Below, piece after piece: positions 1 to 6,727 of a stretch of DNA of 7,973 nucleotides. The stretch covers positions 1 to 7,973 of the forward strand of contig CAZKJO010000065.1 in NCBI GenBank assembly GCA_964553105.1. The letters run 5' to 3'. The position numbers and the translations under genes were made by a program. The DNA comes from Profundicola sp964553105 (GTDB lineage Bacteria; Bacteroidota; Bacteroidia; Flavobacteriales; Weeksellaceae). The first letter of the stretch is position 1. Every line of letters starts with the position of its first letter. Under the pieces are notes generated by a model that was not told the DNA's origin, ran no database searches, and worked only from the letters and a program-made list of their open reading frames with translations.

Positions 1-179
1 TTAGCTTTGACGAAAATATGGCAATGACGATGAAAGCTTGTCCAGATGTCGATTTCAATGAATCAGAATTAATGCAAGTATTTTTACAGGCAGATAATTA
101 CAGTGTCCAAGACGATCAATTGAGTTTGAATATCGGTAGAAGAGCACCTTTAGCTAAATTCGAAGCTGTATATTTCTAA
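1..179 (+). CDS. META-domain protein, C-terminal part (5' end outside window)
   Basis: This is the last 58 codons of a gene that begins before the window; codons start at position 3 and the stop TAA is at 177-179. The visible peptide starts SFDENMAMTMKACPD and ends NIGRRAPLAKFEAVYF. The pattern NMxMTMxACPD, then an FLQ helix, then DDQLSLN, then a hydrophobic terminal strand fits the META domain (HslJ-like, formerly DUF306). Such domains are usually in small periplasmic or outer-membrane lipoproteins, sometimes linked to heat shock or antibiotic resistance. The Cys of ACPD is the typical conserved cysteine. The protein ends where the domain normally ends, so the 3' end looks intact. The N-terminus, signal peptide and any fused domain cannot be seen. 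A hairpin terminator follows 30 nt downstream. Confidence 0.8.
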   Translation, partial: SFDENMAMTMKACPDVDFNESELMQVFLQADNYSVQDDQLSLNIGRRAPLAKFEAVYF

Positions 180-208
180 TTAATTAAAAGCTTTAAAAAA
201 AATAACTT

Positions 209-242
209 AGCCATCTGAATGTAAATTTAGATGGCTTTTTTT
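209..242 (+). terminator. Rho-independent terminator of the META-domain gene
   Basis: The arms AGCCATCT (209-216) and AGATGGCT (229-236) pair perfectly over 8 bp. They can extend inward by a G-T and two A-T pairs, leaving a 6-nt loop. A run of seven T (236-242) follows. Its position 30 nt after the stop codon fits termination of the upstream gene. Confidence 0.85.
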
Positions 243-380
243 GATATTCATAAATTCGGGAAAAACTAAGTACTTTTATGCTTTATATAAGCTCAACCTC
301 TGAATATATTCTTAAGAACCCATGTTTTTCATTTAATTTTATTACTTTCATCGTTTCAATAATAATTAATCAGATTTGCT

Positions 381-405
381 TTGGTTAATTTTAAGTTTTA
401 ACCAA
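381..405. promoter_or_regulatory. Inverted repeat abutting a start codon
   Basis: TTGGTTAA (381-388) and TTAACCAA (398-405) are perfect 8-bp inverted repeats separated by 9 nt. The right arm ends one base before the ATG at 407, so in the mRNA the stem would cover the ribosome-binding region. It could be an RNA hairpin limiting translation or a DNA operator. No Shine-Dalgarno sequence is visible, which is common in Bacteroidota. The symmetry is seen directly; the function is inferred. Confidence 0.4.
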
Positions 406-406
406 G

Positions 407-1561
407 ATGAATAAATTCTTTCTTTTAATTTTTAGCCTATTATTTAGCAACATTATCGCTCAAACTGCCGAGCAAAATCTTCTATACATCGTGGATTCCA
501 TTCACATTCTAGATAGGCCCCAAGAACAAATAAGTCAATTGCATCCTGAGTTTATAAATAATATTGCCATCGTTAAAGACAAACAAATGATAGAGCAGCA
601 GGGATATGAAAATGTAGATGGAATTTTATATGTTTTTACGAAAGCTTATGTTGAAAGAGCTGATAGTCTTAAGCAAATTCCTTCTACCAAAAATATGATA
701 CTGAATGAGGGTAAATGGTATTTAAGAAATCATGATCAAGCCTACACAGGTAGATTTATAGATTACTACATTACCGGTGAAAAACAGGGCGAAGGGTATT
801 TACAGCAAGGTAAAGTAAATGGCAAACGAATGATGTATTATAAAAATGGAGGCACATCAGATATAGTCCATTATAAAAATGCAGTATTAGATGGAGAAGA
901 AAAGAGATTTTATGAAAATGGAAGTCTTATGCAAAAAGGAAATTTCACCCATGGAGTGAAAACCGGAGTATGGGAAATGTACCACATTAATGGTGTACTA
1001 AAACAAAAATCTAACTTCAATGCCAAAGGAAATTTGGAGGGAGAATCTATTTCTTTCTATTCCACCGGAAAGCAGAAAGCTAAAATTAATTATAAAGATG
1101 GAGCATATCAGAAAGATCAAAAGATAGATGAGACTTTTGCTTTGTACAACGAAGGTCAAGAATTGTATTCGCAGTCTAAATTCAAAGCGGCTATTAAAAA
1201 GTATACAGAAGCTTTAAAAGTTGATAATAATTGGGCTGAAGGCTATTTCGCAAGAGCTACGGCTAAATTCAATAATTTAGATTTTGATGATGCGATTGAA
1301 GATTATAATCAAGCCTTAGTAATTGAACCATTGTATACCGAAGCTTATGCTAACCGTGCCTTAGCTCTCATCGGAAAACATGAAAACAACAATAGCCGAA
1401 AGCTTTCAGACTCCAAAGAAATGACGGTACAAATAGCGAAGAATACCAAGCTTCCTGCAGCCACCGCTAAAAAAGTTTGTTCTGATTTAAAGAAAGCTAT
1501 CGAATTAGGAGATGATAACCTGATGGTTTTTGAGGCCTTAGAGCAATATTGCAAAAACTAA
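407..1561 (+). CDS. Secreted protein with plug-like N-terminus, MORN-like repeats and TPRs
   Basis: The 384-aa product begins with a signal peptide (about residues 1-19: MNK, a hydrophobic core, then IIAQ), so it is exported; no lipobox Cys is seen. Residues 27-80 run YIVDSIHIL ... INNIAIVKDKQ ... GYENVDGILYVFTKAY. This resembles the TonB-receptor plug core (I-x-I-x-V-K-D ... YG..G..GVI.I.TK) found as a short stand-alone module in Bacteroidota. Residues about 112-233 contain several MORN/YwqK-type repeats of the form G.....YY.NG....... Residues 244-277 and 278-311 are two clear TPRs (EGQELYSQSKFKAAIKKYTE, then AEGYFARATAKFNNLDFDDA). A third TPR appears split: helix A at about 312-325 and helix B SDLKKAIELGDD at 359-370, with about 33 polar residues between. 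Such proteins are likely periplasmic or surface scaffolds, and the exact role is unknown. The gene is monocistronic, between a terminator upstream and a bidirectional terminator downstream. The ATG at 407 is preferred because the signal peptide starts there. Confidence 0.85.
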   Translation: MNKFFLLIFSLLFSNIIAQTAEQNLLYIVDSIHILDRPQEQISQLHPEFINNIAIVKDKQMIEQQGYENVDGILYVFTKAYVERADSLKQIPSTKNMILNEGKWYLRNHDQAYTGRFIDYYITGEKQGEGYLQQGKVNGKRMMYYKNGGTSDIVHYKNAVLDGEEKRFYENGSLMQKGNFTHGVKTGVWEMYHINGVLKQKSNFNAKGNLEGESISFYSTGKQKAKINYKDGAYQKDQKIDETFALYNEGQELYSQSKFKAAIKKYTEALKVDNNWAEGYFARATAKFNNLDFDDAIEDYNQALVIEPLYTEAYANRALALIGKHENNNSRKLSDSKEMTVQIAKNTKLPAATAKKVCSDLKKAIELGDDNLMVFEALEQYCKN

Positions 1562-1581
1562 ATTGCTTATTACAAAACTAA

Positions 1582-1623
1582 AAATTGGGATGAAGAATTA
1601 AATTTTCATCCCAATTTCTTTTT
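1582..1623. terminator. Strong bidirectional terminator between convergent genes
   Basis: A perfect 13-bp stem is formed by 1582-1594 (AAATTGGGATGAA) and 1605-1617 (TTCATCCCAATTT). A 10-nt loop lies between, and a T-rich run (1615-1623) follows on the plus strand. On the minus strand the stem is followed by TTTTAGTTTTG, so it can also end the minus-strand peptidase gene. It lies between the stop codons at 1561 and 1648. Confidence 0.9.
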
Positions 1624-1647
1624 ATAAGATTAAATGTTGATTTCTAT

Positions 1648-2865
1648 TTAATCTACATCATATCCGAAAGGATTATCAATGCTGTGCGCTGGTTCTGTAA
1701 ACCATTTTGGACCCTCTTCGGTCATGTAAATATGATCTTCTAATCTAACACCAAACTCATCTGGAACTACAATCATAGGTTCAATACTAAAACACATACC
1801 AGCTTGTAAGGGAATATTATTTCCACCTACAATAAACGGATGCTCATGAATTTCTATACCAATACCATGACCGGTTCTGTGTGGCAATCCTGGTAAATCA
1901 TAATCAGGACCTAATCCATCTTTTTCTAACTGCACACGTACTTGTTCATCTATGTGAGAACATGGCTTTCCTAATTGTGCCGCTTCAAAGGCAGCTAATT
2001 GTGCCGATTTTTCTTTGTTCCAAATGTCAATTTCTTTGTCACTTGCTTTGCCATAAATATAGGTTCGTGTGATATCAGAAATATAAGATTTGTAGCGCGT
2101 TCCCGTATCGATCAGCACCATGTCATTTTCTTCTAAGGCTTTTGGAGATTTTACGCCATGAGGAAAACTAGAATCCTTCCCAAAGAGAACTATGCAAAAA
2201 TAAGAACCACTTTCAACGCCTAATTTCTGATGGGCTTGATGAATAAACTCCTCAACTTCTTGTGGTGTAATGCCAGGTTTTAAGATTTTCGCAGCTGCCT
2301 TATGCACTTGCATAGTTAAATCCATAGCATATTGAAGATGCTCTATTTCGGCTTTGCTCTTAATCATTCTAATATCTCTAATGAGATTTTCTGCACTCGA
2401 AATCTCAAAACTTTTATTTTCTTGAAATTTAGAAACCAAAGTAAATCGAGTGGAATCATCAACCGCTAATTTTATTTTTCCTGAAACATTATTTGCAATT
2501 ATTTCAATCGGCGATTCATGTTCTTTCCAAGAAATGATATCGCCCTCAATCCCCATAAAATCCTCAAAGGTTCCAATTTCAAATTCAGGAACTATATATT
2601 TTAAACTTCCATCTGCAAAGAGAAGTGCGCCTACCAAGCGTTCAGAAGGACTCCAGTGGGTTTCTGTAAAGTAGTATAAATTTGTTCCAGCATTGATGTA
2701 TAAAGCATCTAAACCTTGTTCTTTCAAGGCCGTACAAGCTTTTGCTAATCTTTCTTGAAACTCCTCTTTTGGAATGGGTTGTGGCTCTTGACTATTAGGT
2801 TTTAATGTAGAAAGTTCCTCTTCTGGCATACTTCCGCCAATGCCTAAGTTTGTATTTTGATTCAT
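1648..2865 (-). CDS. M24-family metallopeptidase (Xaa-Pro aminopeptidase/prolidase type)
   Basis: The 405-aa protein has the two-domain layout of creatinase/aminopeptidase P proteins. The N-terminal domain is at about residues 34-165 and the pita-bread catalytic domain at about 172-395. All five expected metal ligands are visible: D253 (LIDTG), D264 (ISDITRT), H333 (RTGHGIG), E362 (SIEPM) and E376 (RLEDH). H236 in FPHG is the usual substrate-binding His, and H340 (EIHEHP) is also present. It should be a dimetal enzyme removing N-terminal residues ahead of proline or cleaving X-Pro dipeptides; the substrate cannot be fixed from sequence. The first ~30 residues are an extension rich in Gly, Glu and Pro (GIGGSMPEEEL) with no signal peptide, so the protein looks cytoplasmic. 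From memory, a GIGGS-like stretch follows a Tat signal in some exported relatives, so loss of an export signal is possible. It lies 85 nt downstream of the MgtC-like gene with its own candidate promoter. Confidence 0.9.
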   Translation of the reverse strand: MNQNTNLGIGGSMPEEELSTLKPNSQEPQPIPKEEFQERLAKACTALKEQGLDALYINAGTNLYYFTETHWSPSERLVGALLFADGSLKYIVPEFEIGTFEDFMGIEGDIISWKEHESPIEIIANNVSGKIKLAVDDSTRFTLVSKFQENKSFEISSAENLIRDIRMIKSKAEIEHLQYAMDLTMQVHKAAAKILKPGITPQEVEEFIHQAHQKLGVESGSYFCIVLFGKDSSFPHGVKSPKALEENDMVLIDTGTRYKSYISDITRTYIYGKASDKEIDIWNKEKSAQLAAFEAAQLGKPCSHIDEQVRVQLEKDGLGPDYDLPGLPHRTGHGIGIEIHEHPFIVGGNNIPLQAGMCFSIEPMIVVPDEFGVRLEDHIYMTEEGPKWFTEPAHSIDNPFGYDVD

Positions 2866-2890
2866 AAATTTTATATATAAATAATGCTCA

Positions 2891-2924
2891 CAATAATATG
2901 CATTAATAAAGCTAAAATTACAAA
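2891..2924 (-). promoter_or_regulatory. Candidate Bacteroidota-type promoter for the M24 peptidase gene
   Basis: On the minus strand, TTTG (complement of 2921-2924) is followed after 22 nt by TATTATTG (complement of 2891-2898). The latter differs from the TAnnTTTG -7 consensus at one position. Transcription would start near 2885, about 20 nt before the ATG at 2865. No terminator is seen between the MgtC-like gene and this one, so read-through is also possible. Confidence 0.4.
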
Positions 2925-2950
2925 GAATTGATTGGAATCTAATGATGGAT

Positions 2951-4213
2951 TTAAAAATGCCAAGTCTCTGGCCATATCCAAATCATTAATAATCCCACAA
3001 TAATCGATAGGAGCATAGCTGCACCTAAATAAAGTGTTAATTTTCGATTTCCTAAAACAGCAACAATCACAATCTTAAAAGCAAAATTGGCTAAAACACC
3101 TGTCATGATAAGTCGCCAACCTAATTCGGTGGCCATTCCTCCTTTAATAGAATTGGCCAAGGAAAGTGTGATAGCGTCCTTCTTAGCCAAACCACCAATA
3201 ATCGATACAATATAAAGGCCGCTATTTCCAAATTCCTTTTCTGTAAAGGCTACAGCTAATAGAATTAAACCATATAAAATTCCAAATACAAAAGCACTTT
3301 TGAATTGAGCTGGGTTTTTGGGCTCGGGCATTTCCTCTTGATTATTATCCTTAGAAATGGTATAAAATAAAATTAACGAAAGAATACTCATAAAAACAAA
3401 GAGTACGACAAAGGGCAGAATGAGCTGTGGAAGCTTTTGTGGCACAATAATTCCAATCTCAACAATCACCCTAATGATAGAAACCGTTGTCGCAGCAAGG
3501 ATTACGAATGCAGCTATTTTTCCAATCGATTGACTATTCTTGGAATATCGTGCATAACTCACTGTGGTGGCTGTACTACTGATAACGCCACCTAAAATTC
3601 CATTAGAAATCATCCCCGCTTTTTTGCCTACCCATTTGTAAACAAAATATCCCAGAATACTAATCCCGACAATTAGGGTAACCATCAACCAAATATCATG
3701 TGGATTCAAAACATCAAGCGGACCATAGGTTTCATTGGGCAAAACAGGTAAAATAACCAATGATATACCTACAAAAGTCATTATCGCCGATAAATCTTTG
3801 TCTTTGAGACGATCGATGAAGTTGTGTAGAATTTCTTTGATATAGAGTAACACCGCTAAACTACCGCCAATAACCACCGCAATCACCTGGTCGCCTAAAA
3901 CCAAATAGGCCCCAATCGCAAACATGAGCAATAAAGCTACTTCTGTGGTTTGCCCTACAGATGTATCAGGTTCCTTTTTGGATTGCACATAATTGGCCAT
4001 TAGCATCAAGAATGTAATAGCCAATCCAAAGGCAGGTAGAATATAAGGATTATCGAAGTCGCGTGTTAGAAAACCCGTAACAACACCCAAAATGGCCACC
4101 AGTGTAAAAGTTCTAACGCCTGCCATCTGATCATTAGAAGATTGTCTTTGCAAACCAACCAATAATCCTAAACCAAAGGCAATACCTAATGTTATTAAAT
4201 CTTCATAATTCAT
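2951..4213 (-). CDS. MgtC/SapB and DUF4010 integral membrane protein
   Basis: The 420-aa protein is almost entirely hydrophobic, with about ten to twelve membrane segments. The N-terminal third carries the MgtC/SapB signature GLGLLVGLQRQ (about residues 14-24) followed by AGVRTFTLVAILG (31-43). The rest is DUF4010-like, with GILGGVISSTATTVSYARYSK (205-225) and GGLAKKDAITLSLA (340-353). MgtC proteins are linked to Mg2+ homeostasis and control of P-type ATPases, but the role of these longer MgtC-DUF4010 fusions is not settled, and transport is only inferred. A polar loop near 287-303 (SKDNNQEEMPEPK) is probably cytoplasmic. The ATG at 4213 is chosen: the frame can be extended six codons to a TTG at 4231, but the extra residues add nothing recognisable. 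The gene is co-directional with the cold-shock gene upstream, but a terminator (4433-4468) separates them. No convincing promoter was found in 4214-4432. Confidence 0.85.
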   Translation of the reverse strand: MNYEDLITLGIAFGLGLLVGLQRQSSNDQMAGVRTFTLVAILGVVTGFLTRDFDNPYILPAFGLAITFLMLMANYVQSKKEPDTSVGQTTEVALLLMFAIGAYLVLGDQVIAVVIGGSLAVLLYIKEILHNFIDRLKDKDLSAIMTFVGISLVILPVLPNETYGPLDVLNPHDIWLMVTLIVGISILGYFVYKWVGKKAGMISNGILGGVISSTATTVSYARYSKNSQSIGKIAAFVILAATTVSIIRVIVEIGIIVPQKLPQLILPFVVLFVFMSILSLILFYTISKDNNQEEMPEPKNPAQFKSAFVFGILYGLILLAVAFTEKEFGNSGLYIVSIIGGLAKKDAITLSLANSIKGGMATELGWRLIMTGVLANFAFKIVIVAVLGNRKLTLYLGAAMLLSIIVGLLMIWIWPETWHF

Positions 4214-4432
4214 AGATATTTTAAGAATCAAATTTTATACTAAATATGATCTTTAGCTTATAAAATGAAAATTTATTTAAGTTTAAATGAGTTATCTTAT
4301 AAATATAAAGAACAATCTTTGCAATATAAGTATTTGAAGTAATGTGGTTTAATTCCCTAATAATCAACGAAGTTTATTGCTTAAAATCTTTGTTGTGCTG
4401 AAGGAGTGAGACAAAAATCAATGTTTAAAATT

Positions 4433-4468
4433 AAAAACAAAAAAAAGAAGACCATTGCTGATCTCCTT
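4433..4468 (-). terminator. Rho-independent terminator of the cold-shock gene
   Basis: Read on the minus strand, AAGGAGATC (complement of 4460-4468) pairs with GGTCTTCTT (complement of 4445-4453) over 9 bp including two G-U pairs. The loop is 6 nt (AGCAAT). The stem runs into a T tract (complement of 4439-4446) and, after one G, five more T. It ends the cold-shock transcript and insulates the MgtC-like gene. It lies about 43 nt past the stop codon. Confidence 0.75.
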
Positions 4469-4482
4469 GTGTACTTTTATAA

Positions 4483-4501
4483 CACTATCACATGGATAGT
4501 G
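4483..4501 (-). other. Small perfect hairpin just after the cold-shock stop codon
   Basis: CACTATC (4483-4489) and GATAGTG (4495-4501) form a 7-bp stem with a 5-nt loop, 9 nt downstream of the stop codon at 4511. No good T tract follows it on the minus strand. It is therefore more likely a 3' UTR stability element or an accessory to the terminator at 4433-4468 than a terminator itself. Confidence 0.5.
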
Positions 4502-4510
4502 AATAATGAT

Positions 4511-4702
4511 TTAGTCTATAACTTCTACGTTGATAGCGTTTAAGCCTTTTCTACCTTCTTGTGTGTCAAAAGAAACTCTATCGTTATCTCTGATTTCTAC
4601 GTTTAAACCTGAACTGTGAACGAAAATTTCTTCACCTGATTCTGCTGTAATAAATCCGAATCCTTTTGTCTCGTCGAAAAATTTTACTGTACCTTCTTGC
4701 AT
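4511..4702 (-). CDS. Cold-shock protein, CspA family (single cold-shock domain)
   Basis: The 63-aa protein is one complete cold-shock (OB-fold) domain. RNP1 is KGFGFI (residues 13-18) and RNP2 is IFVHSS (26-31). The C-terminal RKGLNAINVEV fits the final strand as seen in Bacteroidota members. Compared with E. coli CspA, the nucleic-acid-binding aromatic positions read F8 (Trp in CspA), F9, F15, F17, F27 and H29, but the Phe after the His is Ser30. It should bind single-stranded RNA/DNA and melt secondary structure in the cytoplasm. Whether it is induced by cold or constitutive cannot be told from the coding region, but its leader of about 200 nt is typical of regulated csp genes. The ATG at 4702 follows an A/T-rich stretch without a Shine-Dalgarno sequence. 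Confidence 0.95.
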   Translation of the reverse strand: MQEGTVKFFDETKGFGFITAESGEEIFVHSSGLNVEIRDNDRVSFDTQEGRKGLNAINVEVID

Positions 4703-4900
4703 TTTAATTTAATTTAAATGATTAATAATTTTTACAAAAAACCGCCTATATAAAAAAAGCATTAACTAAAATGCACTCTGCATCTTTGATAAGTAAACAC
4801 TAATAAAAAGTAATTGTAAAAATTTAATTGGAAAGAGAGTAAAACTCGAAATACTAATTGCACTAAATACTATACTATAAAACTATGTAGGTGTTTTTAT
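4703..4900 (-). promoter_or_regulatory. Long structured 5' leader of the cold-shock gene
   Basis: If transcription starts about 7 nt after the TATATTTG box, the leader is about 200 nt. It contains three pairing options on the minus strand. (1) ATGCA/TGCAT with a 3-nt loop (4771-4783). (2) GCATT/AATGC (4759-4774) followed directly by seven T (complement of 4752-4758), which is terminator-like; it shares 4771-4774 with option 1, so the two exclude each other. (3) A perfect 11-bp long-range pair between 4814-4824 and 4727-4737, closing off the region just before the start codon. Long, temperature-responsive leaders are known for cspA-type genes; that this one responds to temperature is inference. 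Confidence 0.5.
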
Positions 4901-4906
4901 GTGATG

Positions 4907-4938
4907 CAAATATAGAACGGATTATTCATACCACCTAA
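4907..4938 (-). promoter_or_regulatory. Bacteroidota-type promoter of the cold-shock gene
   Basis: On the minus strand TATATTTG (complement of 4907-4914) is an exact match to the TAnnTTTG -7 element. The -33 element is weak (TTA, complement of 4936-4938, where TTG is expected) with a 21-nt spacer. This is the best promoter match in the window and places the start near 4900. Confidence 0.6.
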
Positions 4939-5179
4939 CATTTTATCGAAAATCGCTAATAAACTTGATGAATTCTATAATTATAGCTTATGTTTAATAG
5001 GCTAATTTCTTGATATTAACCAAGTTGAAATTCATTTGTTGATATTAAAATAATTTAAAATAAGTATCAATTAATTCTAATACCTCTATCAAAGAATTGA
5101 CTTTGGCACTTTGTAATGCTATATATTCATGCTTTGCTCTATATAAAATTATAGGTTTTAAAAAGGAGATAGGTTAAGA
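4939..5179. other. Intergenic stretch with no gene recognised
   Basis: This AT-rich spacer lies between the helicase stop and the cold-shock promoter. The only order seen is a 10-bp direct repeat TTGATATTAA at 5010-5019 and 5039-5048, 29 nt apart. No clear hairpin plus T tract ends the helicase gene, although CTCCTTTTTAAAA lies just after its stop on the minus strand. No short ORF with a plausible start or known RNA was recognised. Confidence 0.4.
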
Positions 5180-6535
5180 TTAACGTTTTCTCTTCTTCTT
5201 TTTCATATTTTGAATCTTATCACCACGACGAATAGGCTTTTTGAATTTCTCTTTCATCCGATCGCCATAGCTCTTTCGCTTGACATTAGATTTTTTATTC
5301 TTGGCTGATTTTTCATGAAAAGATGCCCCAGGAATAAAATCTACATCATTATAAAATGAGACTTCCTCTTTTGGTTTGTTTTCTTCCTCTGGCGTGAGCT
5401 CTCTTGAAACCTCAACCTCAGCCGGGAATTCATTGATAGGAATTTGATAATTCATCAATTTCTCTACTTCATCTTTCAACTCTATTTCAGCCTCGCTAAA
5501 CAGTAAAATGGAATTTCCTTTATGCTCCGCACGTCCAGTTCTACCAATTCTGTGGATATAGTTTTCTGGATATTTTGGCACATCAAAGCTAATCACTGTA
5601 TCAATCTTGTCGATATCAATACCACGAGAAATTACATCCGTAGCAATAAGAATTCGACTCTTGCCTTCCACAAAATTCTCAATAGCATGCATACGATGAC
5701 TTTGGGTTTTGCGCGCATGAATCAATGAAATATCATCTTGAAAGTCTAAAGTTTCATATAGTCGGTCTGCTTTCACTTTAGAAGAAACAAATATTAAAAC
5801 CTTCGAGAATTGCTCTTCATCGCTTAATAAATAATTCAACAAATTAGCTTTCGTATAGAAATTTGCAGCTGGATAAGAAGATTGACTAATATTTTCTAAA
5901 GGCGTACCGCTGATTGATATAGTTTCCTTCAATGGATTAATCAAGAATCCTTTAATCATTTCATCTACATAAGTAGTCATAGTCGCCGAGAATAAAATAT
6001 TCTGACGTTTTTGAGGAAGAAAACTAAAGATATTTCTCAGCTGTGTTCTAAAACCAAAGTCAAGCATAATATCCACCTCATCAATCACTAATTTCTTGAT
6101 TGAATTTAAACGCAAAACATTGGTCATGGCCAAGTCATAAAGTCGCTGAGGCGTACCTACAACCACATCTACACCTTGTGCAATTGCCTTTTTCTGCGTA
6201 TTCATGTTCGTCCCACCATATACACCCTCAACACGACAATGAATATAAGGCGTAAGTTTTTCGATTTCTTTTACCGTTTGAATCACCAATTCTCTGGTTG
6301 GAACTAGGATTAAAACTCTGGGATGTGGTTGCTCTGAGTAACTTAAATCCTGAATAATAGGCAGTAAATAAGCAAAAGTTTTACCCGTACCTGTTTGTGC
6401 AATTCCAACGAAATCTCTTCCAGATTTAATAGGAGCATAAGCAGCCGATTGAATAGGCGTAGGCTTGCTGATACCAAGATCGCTTAGGGCATTTATTAAT
6501 TGCTTTTTTATTTTGAAATCATCGAATGTGTTCAT
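5180..6535 (-). CDS. DEAD-box ATP-dependent RNA helicase
   Basis: The 451-aa protein carries the full DEAD-box core. Motifs seen: Q motif KPTPIQ (24-29), motif I AQTGTGKT (46-53), Ia PTREL (79-83), Ib GTPQR (127-131), II DEVD (152-155), III SAT (183-185), IV LIFV (247-250), V ATDVISRGID (298-307) and VI HRIGRTGR (328-335). It should unwind or remodel RNA duplexes using ATP in the cytoplasm, in ribosome assembly, mRNA decay or cold adaptation. Two motifs differ from the textbook form: DEVD instead of DEAD, and TPQR instead of TPGR. From memory DEVD is frequent in this Bacteroidota subgroup, so activity is expected. The C-terminal tail (about 405-451) is strongly basic and ends in a Lys/Arg run, probably an RNA-binding extension in place of a DbpA-type domain. 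The start is supported by the usual MNTFxDFK opening. The cold-shock gene lies downstream with its own promoter. Confidence 0.95.
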   Translation of the reverse strand: MNTFDDFKIKKQLINALSDLGISKPTPIQSAAYAPIKSGRDFVGIAQTGTGKTFAYLLPIIQDLSYSEQPHPRVLILVPTRELVIQTVKEIEKLTPYIHCRVEGVYGGTNMNTQKKAIAQGVDVVVGTPQRLYDLAMTNVLRLNSIKKLVIDEVDIMLDFGFRTQLRNIFSFLPQKRQNILFSATMTTYVDEMIKGFLINPLKETISISGTPLENISQSSYPAANFYTKANLLNYLLSDEEQFSKVLIFVSSKVKADRLYETLDFQDDISLIHARKTQSHRMHAIENFVEGKSRILIATDVISRGIDIDKIDTVISFDVPKYPENYIHRIGRTGRAEHKGNSILLFSEAEIELKDEVEKLMNYQIPINEFPAEVEVSRELTPEEENKPKEEVSFYNDVDFIPGASFHEKSAKNKKSNVKRKSYGDRMKEKFKKPIRRGDKIQNMKKKKRKR

Positions 6536-6553
6536 TCTGTCGTAATATTTAGG

Positions 6554-6573
6554 CCAAAGTTTTCCGTCTTTGG
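6554..6573 (-). promoter_or_regulatory. Hairpin in the probable 5' leader of the helicase gene
   Basis: CCAAAG (6554-6559) and CTTTGG (6568-6573) form a perfect 6-bp stem with an 8-nt loop, ending 18 nt before the helicase ATG. One further outer G-C pair (6552/6575) is possible across a mismatch. It is not followed by a T tract, so it is a candidate translational or stability element. The helicase promoter itself was not identified. Confidence 0.35.
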
Positions 6574-6727
6574 GCGGAATTAATTCTAAACTATAATCAA
6601 AAAAGAATTTTCAATTAAAAAATAGATCAAGATAAAATTGAGGACTGAGTTTTAAATCAAGTAATTATGAATCTTAAAATCTAATAATTTAGAGTTTACA
6701 AAACTAATACTTTTTTGAGTAGGAATT
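6574..6727. other. Intergenic stretch upstream of the helicase, no gene recognised
   Basis: This AT-rich sequence between the helicase leader and the heptad repeat should contain the helicase promoter. TAGTTTAG on the minus strand is the nearest approach to TAnnTTTG and is not convincing. No ORF, tRNA-like fold or repeat was seen. Confidence 0.35.

Noticed and set aside
1345..1554. Minus-strand open frame inside the MORN/TPR gene
   Set aside because: It is fully antisense to clear TPR-coding sequence and has no recognisable content.
1881..2674. Two plus-strand open frames inside the M24 peptidase gene
   Set aside because: They are antisense shadows of a gene with all catalytic residues intact.
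2891..4213. MgtC-like and M24 peptidase genes as a functional operon
   Set aside because: The 85-nt gap contains a candidate promoter and the two families have no known shared pathway. Co-transcription remains possible but is not supported.
4214..4231. TTG-initiated extension of the MgtC-like protein
   Set aside because: The extra six residues add no conserved sequence, and the ATG at 4213 gives a normal family N-terminus.
5010..5048. 10-bp direct repeat TTGATATTAA as a regulator-binding pair
   Set aside because: There are only two copies of an AT-rich word, far from either promoter, so chance is likely.
5522..5728. Plus-strand open frame inside the helicase gene
   Set aside because: It is antisense to helicase motifs V and VI, with no independent support.
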